A stretch of 64,000 nt of DNA from Melioribacter roseus P3M-2 (GTDB lineage: Bacteria; Bacteroidota; Ignavibacteria; Ignavibacteriales; Melioribacteraceae): NCBI RefSeq assembly GCF_000279145.1, contig NC_018178.1, positions 3,047,688 to 3,111,687 on the forward strand, written 5' to 3'. Below are positions 9,653 through 18,649 of this stretch, in pieces (positions within the stretch are counted from its first letter, which is position 1; every line of letters starts with the position of its first letter). The notes below the pieces were generated by a model that was not told the DNA's origin, searched no databases, and worked only from the letters and a program-made list of their open reading frames with translations. A program made the position numbers and the translations under genes.

Positions 9653-12600
9653 TTATAAATTATATCTAATTCCCACATCCATCGAGAAACCATAATATTC
9701 AATATACGTGGGGTTTCGCAAAGACGAACCACGGAATGACTCGTCGGGTCTGTTATTCAGGTTTGTAAAGTTTGCAAAGACCTGAATACCGTTGTCAAGT
9801 TTTTGTTGCACGGTAAAATCCCATCTCGAATAGGGTCCTGTGAAATTATCCAATGCTGATTCTGACGAGATATATGTAACTTTATCCGTTTGATAGAGAT
9901 AGGACAAGCGCGCCGAGAAACCCTTATAATCGTAACCCAATGTAACATTTACAATGTGCTTAGGCTGGTCGGGCATACGGGCGACACGGAAACTGTCTAC
10001 GAGTATCGGTTGCCTTCTGGGCGGTCTTGTTCCGGGAATTAAATCGCCTAATTTATTATAAAAGAGCTGCTTTTTAATTTCAGAATGAATGTATGTATAA
10101 TTTACATTGAGTACTACACCTTTCAAAATGCTCGGCAAATACCAGAAATTGGTTTGCCATTCCAATTCAACGCCTTTGTAGTATGCCGGTTCGGGATTAT
10201 TTATGTATGTATCGATTTGCGGCGCCGATTTCAACCAACTGTTGGGTATGTTCAAACCGGATACAAATGCAGTATCCTCGAATGTGTATGCAAGCCCGGG
10301 CTGTAAAATATACGAAGCGTAAAATGCCAGATCATCGATTTTTTTGTAGAAGCCTGTAACGCTGAAAAGTCCTACATAATTTTCATAAACCGATACTGAA
10401 AGGTCATAATTTGTAGAATGGGAAGGTTTTATTTTGGAATTGGCTGCTTTAATATAGCTTTGGTAAGAATTGACCCAAGTTATTGGAGCATATTGGATAA
10501 AATCGGGACGGGTCAAAGTTTCGGTGCGAGCCAATCTAATTTTCATCCAATCGACAGGTTTTACAATAAGATGAATCATAGGCAGGAAGAATTCATTATC
10601 GCGTTCGATTTCCAGGTCTTCGAAATCCGCGGGCGCCGCTTCGACATTGTTCGGGGTCACCTGGCGGAATCTTTGTCCGTTGTAAACAGTATGTTCTTTT
10701 TCCCACCTCATACCGCCGATCAAGGTAAGATATTTTGTAAGGTTTAACTCACCCATGAAATAGGCGGCTTGAATCGATTCTTTACCGTCGTAATCATTCC
10801 CCAGGGATCCGATAGAATAACGTCTTGCGATTGCCGCAGTATCTCCTTCAATTTTGTCTTTTGCAAAAATTGCTTCCATTACTTTATTCATAAGATCATT
10901 ATCCACTACAAATCCGAGAGGATAATCGCCGTTCAAAAAGTCGTCTCTGTTATAATCGCTAAGAAATCTCGAAATCGGTAAAACGGCATTTTCTCTGACC
11001 AATATAGAGTCGCTCTGGAAATTAAACTGTTCGGGATATTTCTGAGCGAGATAGAGTAAAATTCTTCTCAATTCACGGCTTAACCCCGTACCGGCGCCGT
11101 ATTGCAGACTGCCGCGTCCGTTCTGCTCCTGATCGTAAAGACGTTTCAGCCATTTGAATTTTGTGCCTGCTTTTATGTAGCCGTTAATATCTTTACTTAG
11201 AGTAAAAGGCATTTGTAAGTTAAGCTGAAAAGCAGTTTCGTCTTCGTTAAGTTTTGTGCCGTAGATATAAGCCGATTCCAATCCTGTAGCATTCGTGTCG
11301 AGCGTAACAAACGAAGGCACTTCAGTCGGATGCGTATCGGGCGTAATTTTTCCGGTTTCGAATGAAGCGTTTTCTTGTACGAATGTCCATGTTCTGTCGC
11401 TCGGATTGTCATTTCTGGATGACGTATGCGAAACGCTGAAATCATATTTTATCCAGTTGAAATCCTGTTCCATACCGACGGCGCCTGTAAAAATGGAAGT
11501 TGTACCGCCACGGTCTTCCAGATCATAAAAATGTCTGTTTTCGCTCAACAGCATCCTGTTTATTCGATACAACCCGTCCCAAGTTAATTTGTTGTAGAAC
11601 GAATTTGCTGTAATTTTTCCGTTAGATAGCTTGTAGTCGAGGAGCAAACTTCCGCCTGTCCTCTGTCTTTTTACGTTTTCTTCACGAAGGCGTAATTGCG
11701 AGATATAAACTTGCGTTTCACCTGTGGTAACATCCGTAGTTCTTAAATACTCGCCTTGAAATTTATCGGCGCTTCTGTCGTAATTATCGGTATTGAAACT
11801 GGCAATAACTCCCAGTTTGTTATTCAAGAAACGGTTGCTAAGATTTGCCGATAAATTGTAATTACCGTAATAATTTTGAAGTTTGTTGTATCCGCCTTGA
11901 ATATTGGTATTCAGATGGAAACCTTCGGGAGCTTCTCTCAATTTAAGGTCGACAGTTCCGCCTAAAGCGTCGGCATCCATATCCGGAAGATTTGCTTTCT
12001 TAACTTCTATACCGTCAAGAATATTGGAAGAAATTAACGATAGATCGACGCTTCGGTCATTTCCACCCGTTGCTGGCAAGCGCACACCGTTTACCGTAAC
12101 GGCATTATATTTGGGAGAAAGACCTCTAATTTCAACTTTTGTGGCTTCGCCTCCGTATCTCTGAATCGATACGCCGGGTAAACGTCCAATCGATTCTGCC
12201 GCGTTGACATCGGGTAATTCTTTGATGCGGCTCTTGGATACTACATTTGCAATGGTGTTTGAAGAGAACTGTTGATTGATTGCCTGCACCTGACCTTCAA
12301 CCTGAGCGGTAATGACAATTGTTTCGCCTTCGAGAGTAATAAATTCGAGGTAGAAATCCTGCTGGACTGTCCTGTTATCTAATATCTCTATTTCCGTAGA
12401 TTCCTGACGATAGCCGATATACGAAACAACTATAGTGTGCTTACCCGCAGGAATTCCAACAATGCTGTACCTTCCTTCCAGGTCGGTTGCGGAGCCAAGG
12501 CTCGTACCCTGTACAATAACATTTGCGCCAATCAGCGGTTCATTAGTGGTTTTATCGAACACTCTGCCCCTAAGACCGCCGGCAGCAAACAGCGTCTCAT

Positions 12601-12670
12601 TGAAACTTAAAAACAATAAAACTAAAATTATTAGTTTACTGCAGAAATTACTTAATGTAGAAGTTTTCAT
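9653..12670 (-). CDS. TonB-dependent outer-membrane receptor with CarboxypepD_reg-like N-terminus
   Basis: 1005 residues. A signal peptide (to about residue 29) is followed by a carboxypeptidase-regulatory-like Ig domain (G-R-V-F-D-K-T-T-N-E-P-L-I-G-A-N at 35-50), a plug domain (L-P-D-V-N-A-A-E-S-I-G-R-L-P-G-V and V-E-I-R-G-L-S-P-K-Y-N), and a 22-strand-type barrel ending in an aromatic strand (V-G-I-R-Y-N-L). This is the oligosaccharide-importing type seen in Bacteroidetes/Proteobacteria carbohydrate loci. No SusD partner is present. It heads the transcript with the beta-helix protein, and about 290 bp of non-coding DNA lies upstream for its promoter. Role in importing glucan, mannan or pectin fragments is inferred from the neighbouring hydrolases. 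Confidence 0.92.
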   Translation of the reverse strand: MKTSTLSNFCSKLIILVLLFLSFNETLFAAGGLRGRVFDKTTNEPLIGANVIVQGTSLGSATDLEGRYSIVGIPAGKHTIVVSYIGYRQESTEIEILDNRTVQQDFYLEFITLEGETIVITAQVEGQVQAINQQFSSNTIANVVSKSRIKELPDVNAAESIGRLPGVSIQRYGGEATKVEIRGLSPKYNAVTVNGVRLPATGGNDRSVDLSLISSNILDGIEVKKANLPDMDADALGGTVDLKLREAPEGFHLNTNIQGGYNKLQNYYGNYNLSANLSNRFLNNKLGVIASFNTDNYDRSADKFQGEYLRTTDVTTGETQVYISQLRLREENVKRQRTGGSLLLDYKLSNGKITANSFYNKLTWDGLYRINRMLLSENRHFYDLEDRGGTTSIFTGAVGMEQDFNWIKYDFSVSHTSSRNDNPSDRTWTFVQENASFETGKITPDTHPTEVPSFVTLDTNATGLESAYIYGTKLNEDETAFQLNLQMPFTLSKDINGYIKAGTKFKWLKRLYDQEQNGRGSLQYGAGTGLSRELRRILLYLAQKYPEQFNFQSDSILVRENAVLPISRFLSDYNRDDFLNGDYPLGFVVDNDLMNKVMEAIFAKDKIEGDTAAIARRYSIGSLGNDYDGKESIQAAYFMGELNLTKYLTLIGGMRWEKEHTVYNGQRFRQVTPNNVEAAPADFEDLEIERDNEFFLPMIHLIVKPVDWMKIRLARTETLTRPDFIQYAPITWVNSYQSYIKAANSKIKPSHSTNYDLSVSVYENYVGLFSVTGFYKKIDDLAFYASYILQPGLAYTFEDTAFVSGLNIPNSWLKSAPQIDTYINNPEPAYYKGVELEWQTNFWYLPSILKGVVLNVNYTYIHSEIKKQLFYNKLGDLIPGTRPPRRQPILVDSFRVARMPDQPKHIVNVTLGYDYKGFSARLSYLYQTDKVTYISSESALDNFTGPYSRWDFTVQQKLDNGIQVFANFTNLNNRPDESFRGSSLRNPTYIEYYGFSMDVGIRYNL

Positions 12671-12961
12671 TCTGCCTCCTGTTACTGAACAATTTACAAA
12701 AGTTATAAAATTGGAATTTTGTAGTATAGTTTATGATACAGGACAGGTTACTCCTCTTAAATTCAGAATTAAGCCCCCCATGCTTAATTATTATATACCG
12801 CCCTATATAATTATTATTCATATCTAATTTAATAACCAATTATAATGCCATAGACCAACGACTAATTAAACACGTAAAAGCTGCAAATTCATATTATTAC
12901 GGATTATCAATTCAATAAAATTTTATAAAAATAATAAAGTAAAAAAGGATTACCGGCTATT
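12671..12961. other. AT-rich intergenic region upstream of the TonB receptor
   Basis: About 290 bp with no gene, tRNA or hairpin that I can support. It must hold the promoter of the minus-strand TonB receptor gene. An open frame that reads rightward through 12435-12827 lies mostly over the receptor's coding start and is not a gene. Confidence 0.5.
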
Positions 12962-14281
12962 TTAATCATTATCTAAGTGATTTAAACAGTTAATGAGCGC
13001 TCTGGTAGTATGGTAATTTCCTTTCCAAATCGTAGCCTTCGGGTAAAATTCCATATTTTCAACCGAGTCTTTACCCCAAAAATACCATCCGCCGTATTTT
13101 CCATCGACGAGGTAATTTTCGATATGGTTTATCTGTTTTTCAAAATATGAGTAATAATCAATATTATCAACCGGAAAAAGAATTGCAAAGAGAAGAGCGG
13201 AATTAAGAGCTTCTGCCTGCGCCCACCACTCTTTACTCTTGCGAATAATTGTTATTTTATCCTTGCCTTTGAAGTAGTATCCCCTGTCGTAAATGCCGCC
13301 CTTATCGGAATCCCATCCGTTTAGCAGCGTATGATCCACTAATTTTTTTGCGATTCCGAGGGTTTTCTCTTTATCCGATAAATCCATTGCATCCGAAGCC
13401 TCCAGCAGCAAGTACGCCACTTCAATATCGTGCCCGAACGAAACATGGTCGAATTCAAAGTTTCGGCTTCTGACCTGATCGCTCGAATCGCGGTATGAAA
13501 TCGGTTTCATATCCCGCGTAAAGAAAAGGCGCATATAACCCTTTTCCGATACAATTTTATCTCTTACAAGGTAAAATACCGATTCGAGCCGTCGCCTCAA
13601 ATGATCGTCTTTCCATACTTTGTACAATTCCGTAAAAGCTTCCAAAAGATGAATCGAGCTGTTCTGGTCTTTAGGAGGAACTTCATTATAACCTTCCGTA
13701 AAAGGAGCGCCGTTGCTATCCATAAATTGGAAATAGCCGCCGTACTGTTCGTCGTAACTGTGTCGATCGAGCCATTCGAATGTTTTTATCGCTAATTTCA
13801 GCGCGCTCGAATCGCCCGTGGCTCTGAAATAAGCCGACAATCCGTAAATAGCGAAAGCATTTCCGTATGCTTTTTTAATAATTTTTCCGTTCTCTTTTAT
13901 CGGCTTGCCTTTACGATCGACAAGGTCGTAAAAGCCGCCGTATTTATCGTCCCACATAACGCGCGAAAGAAAATCGACGCCGTGTTTTGCATACTTCAGG
14001 TATTGTCTGTATTTCGGGAATTTCAATGCGGCGTTCGATATCGACCAGATATGACGAGCTTGCGTCACAATCATTTTGTTCTGAGCGCCTTCCAATTCCC
14101 ATTTATAATTAATGTCGCTGTAATATCCTCCGTAAAGAGTATCGACGCAAAGCGGATACCAGAGAGAAATCTCCCGCTCCAGAAGGGTATTCAATCTTTC
14201 GATATAATTTTCTTTATCGCTTTGGATTCCCGCAGAAATTACGACGGCGTTGATGAATAACAGAATGATAAACTTTTTCAT
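12962..14281 (-). CDS. Exported AGE-family sugar 2-epimerase (mannobiose/cellobiose 2-epimerase-like)
   Basis: 439 residues, an N-acylglucosamine 2-epimerase (AGE) family alpha/alpha barrel. The catalytic histidine segment S-F-G-H-D-I-E-V-A-Y-L-L matches the S-Y-G-H-D-I-E of cellobiose and mannobiose 2-epimerases, and a second histidine is in W-K-G-N-Y-H-T. W-D-D-K-Y-G-G-F-Y and D-E-Q-Y-G-G-Y-F are the repeated barrel elements. The N-terminus MKKFIILLFINAVVISAG is a signal peptide, unusual because characterised family members are cytoplasmic. Mannobiose 2-epimerase converts mannobiose to mannosyl-glucose in mannan pathways, which fits the GH26 gene downstream. It starts 16 bp after the RraA-like gene, so they are likely co-transcribed. 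Confidence 0.87.
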   Translation of the reverse strand: MKKFIILLFINAVVISAGIQSDKENYIERLNTLLEREISLWYPLCVDTLYGGYYSDINYKWELEGAQNKMIVTQARHIWSISNAALKFPKYRQYLKYAKHGVDFLSRVMWDDKYGGFYDLVDRKGKPIKENGKIIKKAYGNAFAIYGLSAYFRATGDSSALKLAIKTFEWLDRHSYDEQYGGYFQFMDSNGAPFTEGYNEVPPKDQNSSIHLLEAFTELYKVWKDDHLRRRLESVFYLVRDKIVSEKGYMRLFFTRDMKPISYRDSSDQVRSRNFEFDHVSFGHDIEVAYLLLEASDAMDLSDKEKTLGIAKKLVDHTLLNGWDSDKGGIYDRGYYFKGKDKITIIRKSKEWWAQAEALNSALLFAILFPVDNIDYYSYFEKQINHIENYLVDGKYGGWYFWGKDSVENMEFYPKATIWKGNYHTTRALINCLNHLDND

Positions 14282-14297
14282 TTGACAGTCTTCCGGC

Positions 14298-15128
14298 TTA
14301 TTTAACGGTTTTGTCGAGCTCCATATTCAAGCTTTTATATAAATCTTTTCTGCCTGCTTTGTCTTTTTCAAGAATTTCCCTGGCGTATTTTGCAACATCT
14401 TCGGCAACATAGCGCGGAACTACTACCACTCCGTCGCCGTCGGCTACAATTACGTCACCCGGGCATACGAGCACACCGCCGATTACAACCGGACGATTGA
14501 TCGATTCGATTTCATTTCTGCCGGGACGAATGCCTCTGCCTTTCTTTCTCAAATAGAGCGGCACGCCTTGTATTTCAATTTCGTCGGTGTCTCTGGAAGC
14601 GGCGTCTGTAACAACGCCTACGGCGCCCAGTTTTTTCCAGGCAAGAATATTATAAGAACCGATTGTGCCGATATCCTTGTCTTCCACGTCGTCAATTACT
14701 ATAGCCGTACCGGGACGAATCAGTTTAGCAAATTCTTCGTGCGAATATTTGCTGTAAAAATTTCCTTCCCATTCCTGAAATTTCTCGCCCGGAGCAGGAC
14801 GGTCAGGCTTTTGAGTCGGCACATATCTGACTGTTACTGCAATTCCTCTGAACTGATGCGTTAAGTTTTTTGGGTCTTTCCAGCAGGCTTGAATTGCAGG
14901 GTCTACCAACCCAGTGTTTGGCAGCCCCACCATATCCAATCCGTCCGACACGTCTGCCACGCGAAGCCCTTCAAATAATTTCAGAATCCTTGCGTCTTCT
15001 TCCGCCGAATAAACTTTAGTGGGGATGTAATTATAACCCTTTTGCAATTGTTCTTTTGTTACTTCCTGCGCAAAAAGCGTTACGGAAAAAATGACTGACA
15101 TGCTCAAAAAGTAAAATAATTTTTTCAT
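14298..15128 (-). CDS. Exported RraA-like (HMG/CHA aldolase fold) protein
   Basis: 276 residues from the ATG at 15128, chosen because GGAG precedes it and because it opens a clean signal peptide (MKKLFYFLSMSVIFSVTLFA); the longer frame upstream is not needed. The body is RraA-like: V-A-D-V-S-D-G-L-D near the start, G-T-A-I-V-I-D-D, G-S-Y-N-I-L-A-W-K-K-L-G-A-V-G-V-V-T-D-A-A-S-R-D and C-P-G-D-V-I-V-A-D-G-D-G-V-V-V-V-P. This family includes 4-hydroxy-4-methyl-2-oxoglutarate aldolase and the RNase E inhibitor RraA, all cytoplasmic; an export signal is odd. Function probably in sugar-acid or keto-acid breakdown, not resolvable here. Partner gene: the AGE epimerase 16 bp downstream. Confidence 0.85.
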   Translation of the reverse strand: MKKLFYFLSMSVIFSVTLFAQEVTKEQLQKGYNYIPTKVYSAEEDARILKLFEGLRVADVSDGLDMVGLPNTGLVDPAIQACWKDPKNLTHQFRGIAVTVRYVPTQKPDRPAPGEKFQEWEGNFYSKYSHEEFAKLIRPGTAIVIDDVEDKDIGTIGSYNILAWKKLGAVGVVTDAASRDTDEIEIQGVPLYLRKKGRGIRPGRNEIESINRPVVIGGVLVCPGDVIVADGDGVVVVPRYVAEDVAKYAREILEKDKAGRKDLYKSLNMELDKTVK

Positions 15129-15275
15129 CGATAACTCCGATTTATTTAACGTTCTATTAAATAGACGAACATAAATTTTATTTAATCTCCCGGTCAACAA
15201 GAGAAAACCTGACTGTATTAAGTCTTTTTTGCCGTTTAAAAATTGCTCTTCTTATAACATCAAACAAAGAACCGA

Positions 15276-15330
15276 CAAACCCCAAACCCCTAATCCCTAA
15301 TCCCTACACTCTACTCCCTAATCCCTATTT
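15276..15330 (-). repeat. GGGATTAGGG tract at the 3' end of the NAD-epimerase gene
   Basis: Read on the minus strand the segment contains GGGATTAGGGAG, then TAGGGATTAGGGATTAGGGG and GTTTGGGGTTT. It belongs to the same composite repeat family as copies at 44750, 55310, 56335 and 57790, and it supplies the last codons (I-G-I-R-E) and stop of the gene at 15311-16309. No open gene is in the rest of 15129-15310. Confidence 0.75.
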
Positions 15331-16309
15331 TAATATACTCCCCAATAATTCTGTCGATCATTTCGTTGGTTTCTTTTTTAACGATCATTCTTTCGGGTTT
15401 TTCTTCGAACCATTTTAATGTTTTTTTAATCCCTTCCTGGAAAGGAATCGTCGCTTTGAATTCCGGCACGAATGATTTTATTTTAGAATTATCGAAAATT
15501 GCAGTCCATGTTTTATCGCCCAACAAGCTCCCTTCCAATGAAGGTTCGCACTTTACAATAAAATCCGAAGGGATATGAACTATATTAGCTGCAGCCCCAA
15601 CCGCATCGGCAATATAATAATGAATTTGATCCCACGAGAGAGCTTCGTCGGAAGTAATGTGAAATGCGTGTCCGATTGTTTTCAGATTTCCGATTAATCC
15701 GGTAAATCCGATTGCAAAATCGTCGGCATGAGTAACAGTCCAGAGCGAAGAGCCGTCGCCGTGAACGATAATCGGAAGACCTTTTTTTATTCTATCGACA
15801 ATTGTATATTCCGTCCACCCGCCAATCGGAACGGGGATAACGTTTGAATATGTATGAGAAGGCCTTACGACTACGGCAGGGAAACTCTTGTCGCGGTACG
15901 CTTTATTCAATAATTCTTCGCATGCGATTTTATTGCGCGAGTAATCCCAGTAAGGATTACGCAAAGGAGTCGATTCGGTAATGACCGGATTCAAAGGCGG
16001 TTTCTGGTATGCCGAAGCCGAACTGATAAAAATATATTGTTTTGTTTTTCCTTCGAACAGCTCAATATCTCTTTCAACGTCTTTCGGATCGAACGCTATC
16101 CAATTTACTACCGAATCCCAATAATGTTCTTTAAGCAATTCTTTCATCCTGTCGAGATTATTGATATCGCATTTGATATGTTTTGCCCCGTCGATATTAA
16201 CACTGTTTTGCCCCCTGTTCAGCAGATAGAGTTCATAACCTTTTTTTATACACTGTCTGCTGACGCTGGCGCTAATATTACCGGCGCCGCCGATAAAAAG
16301 AATTTTCAT
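15311..16309 (-). CDS. NAD-dependent epimerase/dehydratase (extended SDR)
   Basis: 332 residues. A Rossmann motif begins the protein (I-L-F-I-G-G-A-G-N-I-S, G-x-x-G-x-x-x type), then F-I-S-S-A-S-A-Y-Q-K (serine of the triad) and W-D-Y-S-R-N-K-I-A-C-E-E, which carries the Y-x-x-x-K pair as Y-S-R-N-K. V-V-R-P-S-H-T-Y follows. No signal peptide, so it is cytoplasmic. Genes of this class near sugar-isomerase-like proteins often act on sugar or sugar-acid substrates; the substrate is unknown. It starts 5 bp after the TIM-barrel gene. The final codons come from the GGGATTAGGG repeat, so the native C-terminus may have differed. Confidence 0.88.
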   Translation of the reverse strand: MKILFIGGAGNISASVSRQCIKKGYELYLLNRGQNSVNIDGAKHIKCDINNLDRMKELLKEHYWDSVVNWIAFDPKDVERDIELFEGKTKQYIFISSASAYQKPPLNPVITESTPLRNPYWDYSRNKIACEELLNKAYRDKSFPAVVVRPSHTYSNVIPVPIGGWTEYTIVDRIKKGLPIIVHGDGSSLWTVTHADDFAIGFTGLIGNLKTIGHAFHITSDEALSWDQIHYYIADAVGAAANIVHIPSDFIVKCEPSLEGSLLGDKTWTAIFDNSKIKSFVPEFKATIPFQEGIKKTLKWFEEKPERMIVKKETNEMIDRIIGEYIKIGIRE

Positions 16310-16314
16310 AAATA

Positions 16315-17181
16315 TTAACCTCTTTTTTGATTGACGAATTTTGAAAGATAATCAGAACTTTCTTTTATTCCTTCAAAAATATCACCATTATATTCGTCAA
16401 ATTCAATAATAAGCCAGTCGGCAGTTTCGCCGCAAGCTTCCAGAATCGGGGGAAAATTCATAGCTCCTTTGCCAATAGGCGTCTGTTTGTATGCTTCTTC
16501 GCCCTTTACTGTTGTGCCGTCTTTAATATGCAGCAGCGGAACTCTTTTACCGAAATCTTTGAGCGCCTTTACAGGATTGAACCCTGCCGTCGTTGCCCAA
16601 TAAGTATCTATCTCGAAGAGGATATTATCGTTTAGGTTTTCGAACAACCAGTAAAACGGATAGTAACCGTTCTGTTTCTCAAATTCCCACCAATGATTAT
16701 GCAACGCAAATTTGAGACCTTCTTTTTTCAATTTATACGAAATATTATTGTAGAGTTCAGCCGTCTTCTTCATAGAATCGAGCGAACTGTACTTATCATC
16801 CTGAGGCCAGCCGTGATAGACAATTATATCGGATTTGTAAGCTTCCGCCATTTTCAGCGATAGATCAAAATTTTCTCCGACCGGAAGTTCACTATGCATT
16901 GCCAGGACTTCGAGTTCATAATCGCTTAATATGGCGGCGGCTTTTTTCAGAGTAATATTTTCCGGGAGCTTATAGGTTTCTACGCCGCGAATTCCCGTAG
17001 TGGAAATTTTGGCGATAGTATCCTGGAAATTGTTTTCGAGGTAATTTCGTACCGAATATAATTGCAAACCGACTTTAGGCGTTTTTCCGAAAGCAAGAGC
17101 CAACGAACTGCCGCCGAGCGCAAATGCGGCGCTTCCCAATCCGAGTATTTTAATAAATTCTTTACGCGATATACGCTTCAT
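16315..17181 (-). CDS. Tat-exported sugar phosphate isomerase/epimerase-like TIM barrel
   Basis: 288 residues, xylose-isomerase-like TIM barrel (AP endonuclease family 2 fold). G-L-Q-L-Y-S-V-R (37-44), V-Y-H-G-W-P-Q, A-L-H-N-H-W-W-E-F (metal histidines), E-I-D-T-Y-W-A and L-L-H-I-K-D-G give the usual set of metal ligands. The leader MKRISRKEFIKILGLGSAAF resembles a Tat signal, consistent with export of a folded metal enzyme. Many such exported homologues sit in Bacteroidetes polysaccharide loci with unknown substrate, and related proteins act in 3-keto-glycoside breakdown. It lies 8 bp downstream of the PD40 gene and 5 bp upstream of the epimerase. Confidence 0.87.
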   Translation of the reverse strand: MKRISRKEFIKILGLGSAAFALGGSSLALAFGKTPKVGLQLYSVRNYLENNFQDTIAKISTTGIRGVETYKLPENITLKKAAAILSDYELEVLAMHSELPVGENFDLSLKMAEAYKSDIIVYHGWPQDDKYSSLDSMKKTAELYNNISYKLKKEGLKFALHNHWWEFEKQNGYYPFYWLFENLNDNILFEIDTYWATTAGFNPVKALKDFGKRVPLLHIKDGTTVKGEEAYKQTPIGKGAMNFPPILEACGETADWLIIEFDEYNGDIFEGIKESSDYLSKFVNQKRG

Positions 17182-17189
17182 GTTTCAAC

Positions 17190-18638
17190 TCAATAAATTA
17201 GCCTGTAACTTACAAATGCAAATCTTTTACCGTCAGGCGACCAGGAAGGAACATTGATTGTGCCCTGCCCGCCGAACAATTCCGCAATCGTCTCGATAGA
17301 ACCGTCCTGAAGATTCAGTAATCGCAACAACACATTTTTATTCGGCGGATGCCCTGTTACGTCAGGGGCATACGAAAGGAAAACTATATATTTATTATCG
17401 GGAGAAGGATGCGGGAACCAGTCATTAAACTCGTCGGCCGTAATTTGAGTTTGATTTCCTCCGTCGGCATCCATACGCCAAATTTTCATCTTGCCTGTCC
17501 TTTCGGAATTAAAATAGATATATTTTCCGTCGGGTGAAAATTCCGGTCCGTCGTCAAGTCCTTCTGCGTCCGTAAGTCTTATTTCATTTTTTCCGTCTAT
17601 ATCGATTTTATAAATATCGAAATTTCCGTTTCTTTCGGCGCAATATACAAGGTATTTCGAATCGGGGGACCAGCCGTGCCAGTATGACGGTCCTTTCCGG
17701 GTCACTAATTGGGGAATCCCCCCATCCCCCGGTAAAACATAGATACGCGAAAGTCCGTCTTTATCGTGATTACTGATTGCCAGCATTTTACCGTCAGCCG
17801 ACAAACCGTGGTCGTTGTTGCAGTGAATTGCAAAATCCGTATTGACCGCTTCGGGTATTTTTCCGTCGAGAGCTATTCTGTAGATTTTGCCTTCTTTATT
17901 AAAATAAATAAATTTATTGTCGGGACTCCAATTAGGCGCTTCGAAATGTTCCCGACTTCTGTAAAAAATTTTTCTTGTGCGCGTTTCCAGGTCGAATATT
18001 TCAATTGTACTTTCCACTTTTCTTTCTCTGTTTAATGGTTTTTGAAACTTAAGATTAACATTCCGGAAAACCGCTTTCTCCGAGACGGTCGAATCGTGAG
18101 AGCATACTACGATTCCCGCATAGAGGCTATCGGATAAATTAAGAGAGATTGTTCCTACAGGATAAATAATACTTCCTTTCAGCAAAGAGGCTGTGTATTG
18201 GTCTGCATTTTTTTCAAGCATTAATTTGACCGGAGGTTTGACGTTCGATTTAATTTCCGAAGTTTCACCGCCTTTTTCTTTTCTGAATTGCATTGAAATC
18301 AGACCGTCGCCGTGAACTACAATATCGACATACGGGTCGTTTTCCGAAAGTCCCGCACGGAACATCAATCCGCCTTTCCTGTGCGGGTGTTTACCTTCGC
18401 CTATCCATTCGATATCCGTTTCCATAAAAATATCGCCCTCGACTTTTTCCCATACAAAATGAAATGCGTCTTCGTAACCCCAGATATTTTCCCCGCTTCC
18501 TGTAATTACGTATGCCTTTTTAATACTGTCGTAAAGCGATTCGCCTTTAATATTAACCTTACCGACATCCGAGGATTGCCCGATAAAGTTCTGGGAATAA
18601 ATCATTATCGGTATAAAAAACAGAAATAAATATTTCAT
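17190..18638 (-). CDS. Secreted TolB-like PD40 beta-propeller with N-terminal concanavalin-like domain
   Basis: 482 residues with signal peptide (MKYLFLFFIPIMIYSQ). Residues about 25-190 resemble a DUF1349-type lectin-like sandwich (F-H-F-V-W-E-K, G-G-L-M-F-R-A-G). From about 205 to the end there are repeated W-S-P-D-x-K and F-S-P-D-G-K-Y-I-Y-F blades of PD40/TolB propellers (A-P-N-W-S-P-D-N-K, H-G-W-S-P-D-S-K, P-E-F-S-P-D-G-K, V-P-S-W-S-P-D-G-K). No peptidase domain is attached. Likely a periplasmic carbohydrate- or protein-binding scaffold; the role is not known. It follows the unknown secreted gene by 11 bp and precedes the TIM barrel by 8 bp. Confidence 0.85.
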   Translation of the reverse strand: MKYLFLFFIPIMIYSQNFIGQSSDVGKVNIKGESLYDSIKKAYVITGSGENIWGYEDAFHFVWEKVEGDIFMETDIEWIGEGKHPHRKGGLMFRAGLSENDPYVDIVVHGDGLISMQFRKEKGGETSEIKSNVKPPVKLMLEKNADQYTASLLKGSIIYPVGTISLNLSDSLYAGIVVCSHDSTVSEKAVFRNVNLKFQKPLNRERKVESTIEIFDLETRTRKIFYRSREHFEAPNWSPDNKFIYFNKEGKIYRIALDGKIPEAVNTDFAIHCNNDHGLSADGKMLAISNHDKDGLSRIYVLPGDGGIPQLVTRKGPSYWHGWSPDSKYLVYCAERNGNFDIYKIDIDGKNEIRLTDAEGLDDGPEFSPDGKYIYFNSERTGKMKIWRMDADGGNQTQITADEFNDWFPHPSPDNKYIVFLSYAPDVTGHPPNKNVLLRLLNLQDGSIETIAELFGGQGTINVPSWSPDGKRFAFVSYRLIY

Positions 18639-18649
18639 TTCCTTCGCCT

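Noticed and set aside
12435-12827. Open frame over the TonB receptor start
   Set aside because: Mostly antisense to the receptor; only the last part is intergenic, with no ribosome site or motif.
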